In this document: positions 44,445 through 56,400 of the stretch, one piece after another | Numbering within the stretch: position 1 is the stretch's first letter | Layout of the letters: each line of letters starts with the position of its first letter | Assembly: GCF_964656455.1 (NCBI RefSeq) | Contig: NC_135719.1 | Coordinates: 5,497,163 to 5,561,162, forward strand | Direction of reading: 5' to 3' | DNA length: 64,000 nucleotides | Origin: Halichoerus grypus | Taxonomy: Eukaryota > Chordata > Mammalia > Carnivora > Phocidae | The notes under the pieces: generated by a model | The model's database searches: none | What the model saw: the letters and a program-made list of their open reading frames with translations, nothing else | What the model was told of the DNA's origin: nothing | Translations under genes and position numbers: made by a program

Positions 44445-47400
44445 TCAGGACTGGATGTTGGTCGAATTGAGGATTCGAGAAGTAGCGTCAGATTTGGAAG
44501 CCTTTGAAAGTTCTCGCTGTTGAAAAATAAACACGGTCAGTGGCACTACGGACCCACTCCCACGCGCCCCGCCCTCGTGTGCACGGGCGTGTGTTTCTCC
44601 GAGCCCCAGGTCCCTCTCCAGCACGGGTCATGTTAGGAACATCAGATGAGAGACTCTGAGCACCATTCTATGAGTCACAGATGAAGCACGTGCACATGGT
44701 GACCCTGGACCCCTTTCCTTAGCCAGTACGTTCTGTTAAAACCTCACAGAAGAGAAATCCCTTACACTTCACAAAGTACTCTCTGGAGTTATCAAGGTGG
44801 GCAGGCAACAACCTTTGGTCTTTTGAGCCCTTTATAAAGCAGGGGGCCAGACCATCTATCTACCAATCCCTGGGGCTGAGGGCCTTGTAACCTGCTGGTG
44901 ATTTGATCTCATGCTGGAGCACATGGAATAGAAGAAGATAAAGCACGAATGACCACTGAGTAAGAGAGAGGTTAGTCGAGGTTAGTCCGCTGGCTTTGGT
45001 ACTGCCTGGTGGGGTCTACCAGCCATAGCAACCCAAACCAGATAGACCCTCCCTCCCTCGGCCTTGCCATAAAGATAAGCAGGTACATTTAAGCCCCAAG
45101 GGGATGACACGGGGCTTGGCTAAGTAAGCAAGAGAAAGCAGGACCTCTGTCCAGCAGTCAGCTACAGAGTGACACACTTCTGTAAATAAAGCCCTACCAA
45201 TCGTGTAATTTGAAAAAAGTGCCATAGTATGAAGCTAGTTTCCGAGCTCCAGCCTCGGGCACCTGCCCCATTCTCCGTCACTGCAGCAAGGTAGTCGGCA
45301 GCATGCGGGAGGAGCAGCCCCCCCTCTCAACAGGAAGACACGGAGGAGAGAGCACACATTGTTAAGTAAAGGGCACTGCAGTTAAGTGTTAGTCAAGATG
45401 GAGTAGGTTACTAGGAACTGAAGAGTGTCTGGGGAAAAACCACTTTTTCAGAGCCGCGTGTACGCCTGAGCAGCTCAGAGGCAAGGACGCAAGCAGTGGG
45501 GAGCTCACAGGAGACAGAAAGTTGGCAGTTCAGCCCCAGGCGGTTAGTAAGGCATATACTCCAGGAAATAATCAGCACACAGGCCAAGAACCTCATGATA
45601 GCACACAGCTGGGGCTCCCCTCCCCACGTGATGGGGCCTCTATTCTTTCCAGCACACTGGAGGCCTCTGATGTCACAACTGGGGAGGGTGACGGTCTTCT
45701 GGTGTGAAATACATCATAAAAAAAACTTTGCCTGACTTTAGGTAGGGCTGAGAATCCAATTCAAGTCTGAACAGGTGTTAATCAGCAGGTTAGGCTGTTG
45801 GGACTTAAATCAGAAAGTATTTTTGATTTCTGCGTTAGGAATTCCTGCTTCCTTTGTAAAAAAAGGTTCTAGGATAGTACAGCTGAGATTGGTTAGTGTA
45901 GCTCTGTGCCCAGATGGGAATTAAGCCAGCAGATGTGACAGAGGAGTTTGGAAAACGGACATGGGACATGCAGGGATTGCCATACAGACCTGAAGCCCAG
46001 TGGAGCTGTCAGAGAGGGACGGATCCTTCTAAGAACAAAGAATTAAGACAATTACCAAGAACTCCACCAAGAGAGCACCAGGGCAGTGATCAGAAGTCAC
46101 CTCCTGCAGCCAGGGAATGGTATTTCTTAAGCAGAAGGATCCAGGTTCAATGTCGAGTTGCTACTGCCAACTTCCTTCTTATATATCCCCTTAAACCACC
46201 CGACCCCATGCCACGGTCAAGGCAGGAAAGGGATTCTCAGCCTCCAAAGAACTGTCCTAATCGTCCGGGTGCCCTGGGGAAGAAACCCGCTCTGCCCCAA
46301 CTGTGTGCTCCCCAGAGACTGGTAGATATTAGAAAAGGTGAATTACCGCAAACTCAGAATAGGTGCTGGCAACAGAATTAATGCTGAAGTTGCGCTGGAG
46401 GGGGGCCGAGGCGGGGTACCCACCGCTCAGGATGCTGCCATTGAGCTCCAGGTTCTCCTTGTTGGCTCCATGCCTCCCAGCACGGGGTGTTTTTTTCCCC
46501 GAACAAGTGGAAGTGATGACTGGCTGCAAAGAAAAGAGAGAAATCTGTGCATCATGCTCATAATGACCACACACACCCGCACACACCCACACACGCAGGC
46601 ACGTCTGCGCGAGCAAGTGGCCAAAGGCTAATAATGTCTTTATATTATTCATGTCTCTACTTGTGGTTTTAAAAAATATATGAATTCTTAATGGTTTGCA
46701 GAGTACCTCTCTTGAGCCCAGTCTGTAAAATACTTGGAAGAGACATTTAGCCCATATTCCCTACCTCTCCTTACGTGAGAGTACCCCGACTGTCTCGTGG
46801 ACCAGGGTCGTCGGACCTCACTCAGCAGCAGCTGAAGACCCGGCTTTGAACTGAGCCCACAGAATTACATCCCAGTGATTCCCATGATACTACTGGGGTT
46901 CAGAATGACCACTTTTTTTTTTTTTTTTTTTTGACAGATAAGCTAGCTTACTCTCAGCATCTCAATGAAAATTGAATCCAGGGATCTTAGAAACTGGAAC
47001 AAGCAGGTGGGGCCCCTAAATAGGCTGGAGCTGTGTTGGTGACGTCCTTGTACGCAGAACATACTAACCTTGCTGCCAGAAGGTGGAAGTCGAGTCACAG
47101 GCGAACGGTAGACTGTCCCCCCGAAGACCGGCCGAATGCTGCTGTTGGCCGTAGCATTGGACATGGTGGTAGTGTTCAGCTAAGGAGACCAGAAGGACAG
47201 AACATATTTAACATGCTCAGCAGCCCATCCCTACACTAGAGAGAAAGGAATATAGGAAACCGTCTAAGAAAGATGGGTTTCCATGGTTAAGAGCTTTGAG
47301 GAAACCTGTGATAAGTGTTCAAAGCCGATTTCTATCTGGATTGAACTATAAAATGGTACAGCCATTTTGTTTCTAAATCTATCAAATTAGGGCGCCTGGG

Positions 47401-50400
47401 TGGCTCAGTCGGTTAAGCGACTGCCTTCGGCTCAGGTCATGATCCCAGGGTCCTGGGATCGAGTCCCGCATCGGGCTCCCTGCTCTGCGGGGAGCCTGCT
47501 TCTCCCTCTCCCACTCCCCCTGCTTGTGTTCCCTCTCTCGCTGTGTCTCTCTCTGTCAGATAAATAAATAAAATCTTTAAAAAAAATAAATAAATAAATA
47601 AATCTATCAAATTAGGTATTTACACAAGAGAAATGAAAGCAGATATCCATACAAAGACCAATGTACAAATATAGCTGCTTTTTGTGTAATAGCCCAAACA
47701 CCGCAAATAAGCCAAATGTCCATCCACAGGCACATAAGCAAATTGTGGTCGAGTCATGCAATGGACTACTGGTCCCCATTAAAAAGGAGTGACCTATTAC
47801 ATACGCAACCACATAGATGAATCTCACAAAGATGCTACATGAAAGAAGCCAGACCATAAAGGAATACATACTGTATAATTGCACATATATAAAATGTTAG
47901 AAAATGCAGCTAGTCAGTGGTGACAGCAGGTCCGTGGCTGCTGTGGGGGAGCAAAGGGAACACAAACTGCAGGAGGAAACTTCGCGTGCCATGGATGTGT
48001 TCACAGGCTGGACTGTGGTGATGGTTTCGCGGTGTATACATCTGTCAAAACTTATGAAAGCATACACTTCACGTGCCAATTTTACTCAATAAAACTAAAC
48101 TTAAAAAAAATAAACTCTAGGTAGGGGCACCTGGGTGGCTCAGTCGGTTGAGTGTCTGACTTGATTACGGCTCAAGTTGTGATCTCAGGGTTATGGGATC
48201 GAGCCCTGGGCTGGGCTCTGTGCTGGGAATGGAGCCTGCTTGAGATTCTCTCCCTCTCCCGCTGCCCCTCTCCCCCCCCTTGAGCATGGGTACGCACACT
48301 CTTTAAGATAATAAATCTTTAAAATCTTTAAAAACTATATAATAACAATAGGGAACTAGTTTAATAAATGACAGCATGTCAGGATAGAATGTACAGCTAA
48401 TAATAACGAGCGTGTATTTGAAGAATGTTTGATGCTATGAAAAAAAATCACAACCAATACCAAGTAGGGAAAAGGCAGAAATCCAAATTATATGTAATCT
48501 CTGTTTTGTTTTTAAAAATATATTATTTAAAAGCTTTTTTAAAATCAGGAAAAATATTCTCAGTGGTCCTCTTGGAGTTTATCGCAGGTGATTTTTTTTT
48601 TCTTTAAGTAACCTCTACCCCCAGCGTGGGGCTTAAACTCCTGGTCCCTGGATCAAGAGTCGCATATTCTACTGACTGAGCCAGCTGGGCGCCCCTGCAG
48701 GTAATTCTTTAACTATCTATGTGTTAGAAAATATGAGCTGAGGAAAGAGAAGGGAAATAATGCTCTACTTCATTTATCAAAGAAAAGGTTAAAATTCTCC
48801 CCAATTTCCTGCTCCAGAGATTGAGGAGTACTGAATATTCCATTTACTAAACATGAAAGTCTTTCACAGAATACCACGGTCACTTGTTGGAATTCCAGGA
48901 TGAACCTTTGAAGGTCTTCATCATTACAGACTGTTGGCAGTATGGTCTCCCTGGAGTTTAACCCGAGACCTCAACAACAGGCACACATCCGAGCTGACCG
49001 CTCCATGACGGTCATTATCGAGTTGCTGCTGGGGATAAGTATAGTCTTCCATTCATACTTTTAGAGGAACCCAAACCAGAAGGCCCCCAAAACCCTTTCC
49101 CATCTGTAGGGCAGGAGGCAAGAGGTGGCCAAGAGCCCTAGCCTCAACAGCCCCTCGTAAAGAGTGGTTCACAGGGGCGCCTGGGTGGCTCAGTCGTTAA
49201 GCGTCTGCCTTCGGCTCGGGTCATGATCCCAGGGTCCTGGGATCGAGCCCCACATCGGGCTCCCTGCTCAGTGGGAAGCCTGATTCTCCCTCTCCCACTC
49301 CCCTCTGCTTGTGTTCCTGCTCTTGCTAACTCACTCTCTCTCTCTCTAATAAATAAATAAAATCTTTAAAAAAAAGGAGTGGTTCACAAAGCCTCATGTT
49401 CACCTTGCGCACTTTGCCCGGTGTGTTGGGTGCCAGTCCTCGCCGCTTGTTGGGGGTTCGGGGAGCACTGCCATAGAGCATCTCTGTCTCTGTCTGCTTC
49501 TTGTTCTTGAGTTGCTGTGTGGAAGTCAGAAGCAACAGTGATAAATCTCAGGAAGGGAATAGGCCTGAGATGGGACAGAAGCAGGGCCAGAAATCGAGTG
49601 CCCAGTCCCTGTACCCAGGGCTACCTCTTCAGCCACCCCTCATCCCTCACAGAGACCCTGGGCTGCTCACATTCCCCCTGTCCCTTTGTCCCCCACTATG
49701 CTCGCTCACTCTTTCTTGCTTGGCTCGCTCCTTCTCCAGTCGATGCATCTCCCATTGCTCCATCACGTACTCCATGAACTTCTGCCCATTCACCACAAAT
49801 GCCTTCGAATGCTCCTGTTCCCACATTTCAATCCGTGCCTTCAATTCCTCTTCCAACTGGGATCATAGACAAAGACATGTTAATTACTTCAAATCTTTGG
49901 TATGAAGCTCGAATGAAATGATTCTCCCAAAGGAGGACCCCACCCCAGAGAACCATGAGCTGAACATCAAGTTGCTGGACCCATGTGGGTACAGGTCAGA
50001 GTGACCGGAAAGTAAAGCCTAGTAATGGTTTATTCATAACACACATGAAGGTGGGAAAAGGCAGGAACCCAGAGTCTAACTAGGGTTTTGGTGCCTAAAG
50101 CTGGAGGCAGCACTGGGGAAGATGAACAACATGAAATAGGCAGTGTGGGTTACGAGCACCACTATCTGGGTTCTGATCTGGAATCTACCTCTCACTGGCT
50201 ATGAAAAGGTGGGCAAGTTACTGAAGTTCTCAGGGCATTTCCTCATCTATAAAAATGGAAATGATACCAACCTCATAAGGATGTTATGACAACTAAATGA
50301 ATTAATAAATGGAAAGCACTTTGCAACAGTATCTGGCACTTAATAAATGATAACAATTACTACTACTATTAAAATGGACAACAGTAGGGGCACCTGGGTG

Positions 50401-53400
50401 GCTCAGTCAGTAGGGCGTCTGCCTTCGGCTTGGGTCATGATCTCCCAGTCCTGTGAGTGGGCCCTGTGTCGGGCTCCCTGCTCCACGGGGAGTCTGCTTC
50501 TCCCTCCCTCCACCCCACCACCCTGCACTCTCGCACTTTCTCAAAAGCTTGCCTTATGCTATAGGCTGAATTGTATCCTCCCCAAATTCATGTTTAAGTG
50601 CTAACTCTCCCAGTACCTCAGAATGTGGCTTTATTTGGACATACAGGTAATGAAGTTGAAGTCATTTGGGGAAAAAAAAATGAGGTCATTCAGGTGAGTC
50701 CTAATCCAACGTGACCGGTGGCTTTGTTAAAAGAAAATTTGGATATAGATACAGAAGGAAGGCCATGTGAAGATACAGGGAGAAGGCAAGTCATCCACAA
50801 GTCAAAGAGAGAGGTCTCAGAAGAAACCAGCCCTACTGATATTCTGATCTCAGACTTCTAGCCTCTAGAATTGTGAAAAAATAAATCTCTGTTGTTGAAG
50901 CCCCCGGAAGTCTGTGGCACTTTGCTATGGCAGCCCTAGAAAGCTAAGAAACCTTGATACTCAGGTGCTTACACCAGGAAGGCTCGGTATATACTTACCA
51001 TCCTTGCCTAAGCTTTGGAAAAGAAGACAGTTCTGGGGCAAGACAATTCAAAGCAAAGACTATACAAAAAAGTAAAGTATTTTGTAGCCAAGCGCCAACA
51101 ACTCTTAGTAGCGATGTTACCTTGGGGAGTGTTTTTTGAAGCTTGGCTCGTTGCTTTTCTTCTTTTAGAAGATTTCCTCCACGGTTTGTAAATCGACTTG
51201 GATCTGAAGCTTTTCTCTGCAAAAAATACCTTTTAATTAGAGTAGGCCCTGAGATGATCAGACTAGTAACTATTGCTAAGATTCCTTGCTCTCATAAACT
51301 GATACATACTAAGGAGACTCAGAGATTTTCGCATTCCCATCCACTGTCAGCAGCGAGAAATGGTGGTGTTCTAAGACAGGAGAGTGGGCTGTGAGCACCA
51401 CAGGAACATGCAAGATCATCCCCTGGCGTGTAAAAAAACTACGGTTTCCTTTTTAATCTAAAAGCAACAGAGGGGGCGCCTGGATGGCTCAGTGGGTTAA
51501 GCATCTGCCTTCAGCTCAGGTCATGATCACAGGGTCCTGGGATTGAGCCCCGCTTGAGACTCCTGGCTCAGCAGGGAGTCTGCTTCTCCCTTTGCCTCTC
51601 CCCCTGGCTCTCTCCCTCTCTCAAATAAATAAATAAAATCTTTAAAAAAAATAAAAGATAGGCTTTAATATATAATGCACAATGTCACTGGCTCCCTTCC
51701 TTGGTTCAGATGTCAAAGATGACTTGTCATCTATAGGGAATATATGTGGAGGGACAAGGGAGAGGTCTACACTCGGGAGGGCTTGGTGGTGGCACCCCTA
51801 CTTGCCCACTCACTTCTAGCATATTGACAATGCAGCTTAAATGTGCCCAGTTAGGTGGTTTATAATCCGGTGTTTATGAAATTAACACTCACAAAATAGG
51901 CAAATAAACATGTAAAGTGTTAGGCTTCCTCCTCTTCTCTGTTTTTTGTTACTGTATCATGTATACGGTACACCAGAACAGTAATTTAAGCCTGTAATTT
52001 GTGCATATAAGTTAGATTTATACACTCAAAAATTGGAGCAGATCATCAGAAAACTTTAGAAACAATCTTGACAATTTGGAGGCAAAGCTTGTAAAGAAAT
52101 TGTTCCCCCTTCCAGACCACTTGATTGCTAACTGCCCATAAACACTAACTACAGGGGATGGTAATGCTTTTATTTTTCCTTAAATACTGGCATGTCCACA
52201 AGACTTACTTATCTGGCTCTTTACTGACATTTACTACCCTTCCTTCTTGCTTTCAACCACAAGTTAAGGAGTAACAGTAGGACATCTGTTCTTAAACAGC
52301 TGTGAGATCTCACACAGGTCTCTCCATCTGAGTCCTCGTTTCCCTCCTATAACCTTGAAGGAGTTGAACTCAGATTCTCTAACGGTCCCTTTCAAGCTCT
52401 GAGAAGGAGTCTCCGTGTGCCCTGCATGTCTCGTCTGGCTCAACCAAGTCCCAGCCCTGAGCTCAGAAAAGCTCTGAGGAAAGCTGTGAGTGCCAAGTCT
52501 GTCAGAAGAAGAGGAATTCAGACTATACAAATGTGCCCTAATACCCAGGCAACTTTCTAAGAAGACAGAAGTTGGAATGGTAGCAAATAATAACTGCCCC
52601 CCCATCCGCCCTCTCCTTCCTTTGTCCGGAGAACCTGAATTTATCTGTGGCAAAAGCTCCCCCAGCCTCACCAGCAGCTGGTGTGGTGTGCAAGCAGAGG
52701 GGCTGGGAAGAGCCCTCAGAGGGGCTGGAGGGGCAGTGCATGAAGCGCAACAGTGGGAGCTCTACAGCTACCCTGAACCTGAGGATAATGTCCACCCCTT
52801 AGTGGTGGGGGAGCCCTGGGCTGGAGAAGCCTGGGACACCACTGACTGTCGAACAGCTGGACCTGCCCTGTATGCTGTACCTCTGGACTTCTTTATGCAA
52901 GAATTCTACCTTATTGAAGGCATTAATTTAGTTCTATGCTCCCACCTATGAGCTTTGCAAACACAGATGGGTTAGCAGTAACTCAGAAACTTAGTGATGA
53001 AGACAGGGTGTTAGAAACCTGGTAAAGAGAAAGGAGAGTGGATTCTGACTCTGTGCAGGGCAGGCCTTAAGCCTTGATTGTACTTTAGGGAAACAGAAGC
53101 TAGGGCGGTACCTCAAACTCCAAGAAAAGTCTCCAGCTTTCTTCCCACTTCTGGACACCTTCAAAGAGTTCTTTGTGAACCTCATAGTAGTTTCTTAACC
53201 GCACAATCTCAGCATCATGGAGCTGGAGCAGATTTTCCGTGTAGTCCTCTGCAAGATACAGGCCCAGAAGTTTTAAAAAATTCCTCTAGTGTTTAGTATC
53301 CCAATTTACTAATCCCTCATCCTCATCCTCCCAAGATGGAAATCAGTTTTTCTTCCTTATAGTAAAAATGACACATGATTAAGTATATATTGTGGATGAT

Positions 53401-56400
53401 AAAGCCAGCTCTGTCACATGATCAGTCTGGGGAGAGTAGGGAGTAAGGAGCTAGGGTGTAGGTTACAATGATGAAGATTTTCAAAAGTTCTGTGTCACTT
53501 CTTGCCTTGTTTAGGTTTCCTTCACAGTCTTCCTTTCCATCCTGCTCACAGAAAATGTCTAAAAACTTAGTACAATCTCAGGGACGCCTGGGTGGCTCAG
53601 TCGTTAAGTGTCTGCCTTCGGCTCAGGTCATGATCCCAGAGTCCTGGGATCGAGCCCCACATCAGGCTCCCTGCTCCGCGGGAAGCCTGCTTCTCCCTCT
53701 CCCACTCCCCCTGCTTGTGTTCCCTCTCTCGCTGTGTCTGTCAAATAAATAAAATCTCTAAAAAAATAAAAATAAAAATAAATAAAAATAAAAACTTAGT
53801 ACAATCTCATCTTTATACTCTGTTCAGGTCAGACTCGAATTCTGTTGCGCTCTTGGGGATGGATTCCAGGGGCTCACACATGGGCTCTGCTGTTGCCCTG
53901 CTGTGTGCCTCTTAGTGCATTTGCTGAACATTTATGTGCCTTCGTGTCCTCATCTCTTGAGCTGAGGATTAAGTGAGATAATCGTGTTACGGCTCTAACA
54001 CTGCATGTGGCACGGAGTAAGCACCCGACAGACTCGAGCCTCACAACTACAGGCTACAGTGATTTACTACTTCAGGAATCAAGAGGCCCTTTATTTCCTA
54101 GTGGCATTTGCAAATGTGAATTATGCAGGAATGGCAATTTATGCTACATGGCTTGAAAAGGCAGCTGTATCTGTTTGGTAGAGGAAATACGTGCTGGTGA
54201 ATGTCTGCCCTCAGGAAGACCTCCGCTTGTGTACGAACCAGCATAGTAGGGGGCAAAAGCCTGTCTCTGCTCCTGGCTGTAGAAACACTGGTCCCAATAC
54301 TGAGCCAGCTCCACTCGAATTGCCTCAATCACTTTCTTCATGTTTTGCATCTTCAATTCTTCCAACCGATCCACTTCCAATTGCAGCTGTAACAAAGAGA
54401 CTTGGTAAAAGTGCTTGCCATACGTTTACTCTCACATAGGAATACAAAAGTTCAAAAGCCCCCCCCCCCCCGCCCCCGGCGTTTAAATAAAATTATAACA
54501 CAAAGCCACAGAGGTAAATCAACACTTTTTTTTCTTAAGAGAGAGAGTGTGCATGCCCGCGCACAGAATGGCAGAGAGGGAGAGAATCCCAAGCAGGCTC
54601 CAAGCTGGGTGTGGGGCTTGATCCCACGACCCTGAGATCATGACCTGAGCCAAACTCAATAGCTGGACACCCAACCCACTGAACCACCCAGGTGCCCCAG
54701 TCAACACTTTTTATAACACTGATATCATGGGAGCCAGAAACCTAAGAAATGTCCACAAAGGACAGAAGATGAGCAGGCTACAGCCACCCTTGTCTAATGC
54801 TTGCCTTAAAAACAGGTTCGTGGGATGCCTGGGTGGCTCAGTTGGTTAAGTGTTTGCCTTTGGCTCAGGTCAGGATCCCTGGGTCCTGGGATAGAGCCCT
54901 GCATCAGGCTCCTTGCTCAGTGGGGAGTCTGCTTCTCTCCCTCCACCACCCACCCCACTCGTGTTCTTGCACACTCTGCGCACACGCTCTCTCTCAAATA
55001 AATAAATCTTTAAAACAAAACAAAAAACAGGCTCGCTCGAGGCAGACACTGTTGAAGACAATACACTTGACACTCGTAGAGACTGCTGACCCAGTGCCCG
55101 TTGGATTTCTTACCGCTTTCCTGACCTTGGCCTTTGACCCAGTCATGACCGCGGCCACAGCTTCTCTCTCTCCTGCAGGTATCTGCAGCCTGTCCCAGAG
55201 CTCTCGGATCTGAGCCCGCAGACCCTCACACACGGCTTCATTTTGTGATTTTCGCATTTCCAGCTGTAGCAAGGAGAGCCAATGGTTATGGCAAAGACAG
55301 CAGCACAAAGAAGGCCAGCCCTGTGGCTTCCCGCAAAGAAATGTCTGGACCCACAGACAGACGCACTTTTACTAGATTGTGAAGAAGTGTGTTTTCATGA
55401 CTTCTGAACACAAACTGTATGGCTGCCATTACGGTAGGATCTCAAGCCCCAAGAATTAGGATTCATATTATTAAAAAAAATTAAATACTAAGTTAATTCA
55501 CATGACTAATAGTATTTCATCCAAGATTTCAATTTCATTCTTAGAGCCACAAATACATTTTTTGTTAAAAAGAAGACAAAAAACCCCCCGAGGTTATATA
55601 ATATTTACTATCTTTATCCTCCCTCATTCTTTTAACTTACACTGGCTTATTTAAGACAGAAGGACAAAACTGTCAGTTTTTTCAAATCTCTGGACACTAT
55701 GGAGATCCCAGGCCATAATGTGAGTAGTCATTACCTGCCGAAGCAACTTTTGTAGTGTTGCAATATTCTCCAGAGATAAACAAAAGGCGTCTTCATCTTC
55801 ACACACCACATCTCTTTCAAAGCTTGTGTCTGGGGTGTGATCTAATTCCTCCATACACAGGATGATCTGTCTCTTTATGTTGACAAACTCCTCACGTCTA
55901 GATGCCTATAAAATAAAATGATTACAAGTACCTACCTACAGGAAAGTCAAAACTGACTTTTAGGAAGTATGACTGCAAGCGCTTACCTTTGTTTCCCTCA
56001 ACGTGGCCACGTGCTGTCTAAATTGGCTCAGCTCTTCTAAGCTGGGAACTGAGGTGCTGTCGATGTCATAGTGGGGCATGCAAAGAATTTCACACAGCTC
56101 TTGATCTTGTTCTTGAAGTAGTTTCAGTTCCTGTTTTCGTTCCTTTTTCTGTTTTCGCATCAGTTCTACCTGAGTGCGCAAATCCTTTTCTAGCTGCAAG
56201 ATGGTCGTCTCTCCTTCTTCCTGCAGAAGACAATGTACTATTGTGAGAAGGTTCCAAGTGGATCTCTTCAAATGAAGAGAAGGACAATGGAAGAGGGCTA
56301 GGATGACAGGCCTTTTTTTTTTGTTTTTAAGATTTTATTTATTTGAGAGAGCGAGCGAGAGAGCGAGCCCAGGTGAAGGGCAGAGGGAGAAGCAGACTCC

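Noticed and set aside
52490..52951. 153-codon plus-strand ORF in a PRC1 intron
   Set aside because: No family resemblance, no promoter or splice context, and part overlaps a MIR-like area upstream. Treated as chance, though it is the longest intronic frame without an obvious repeat.
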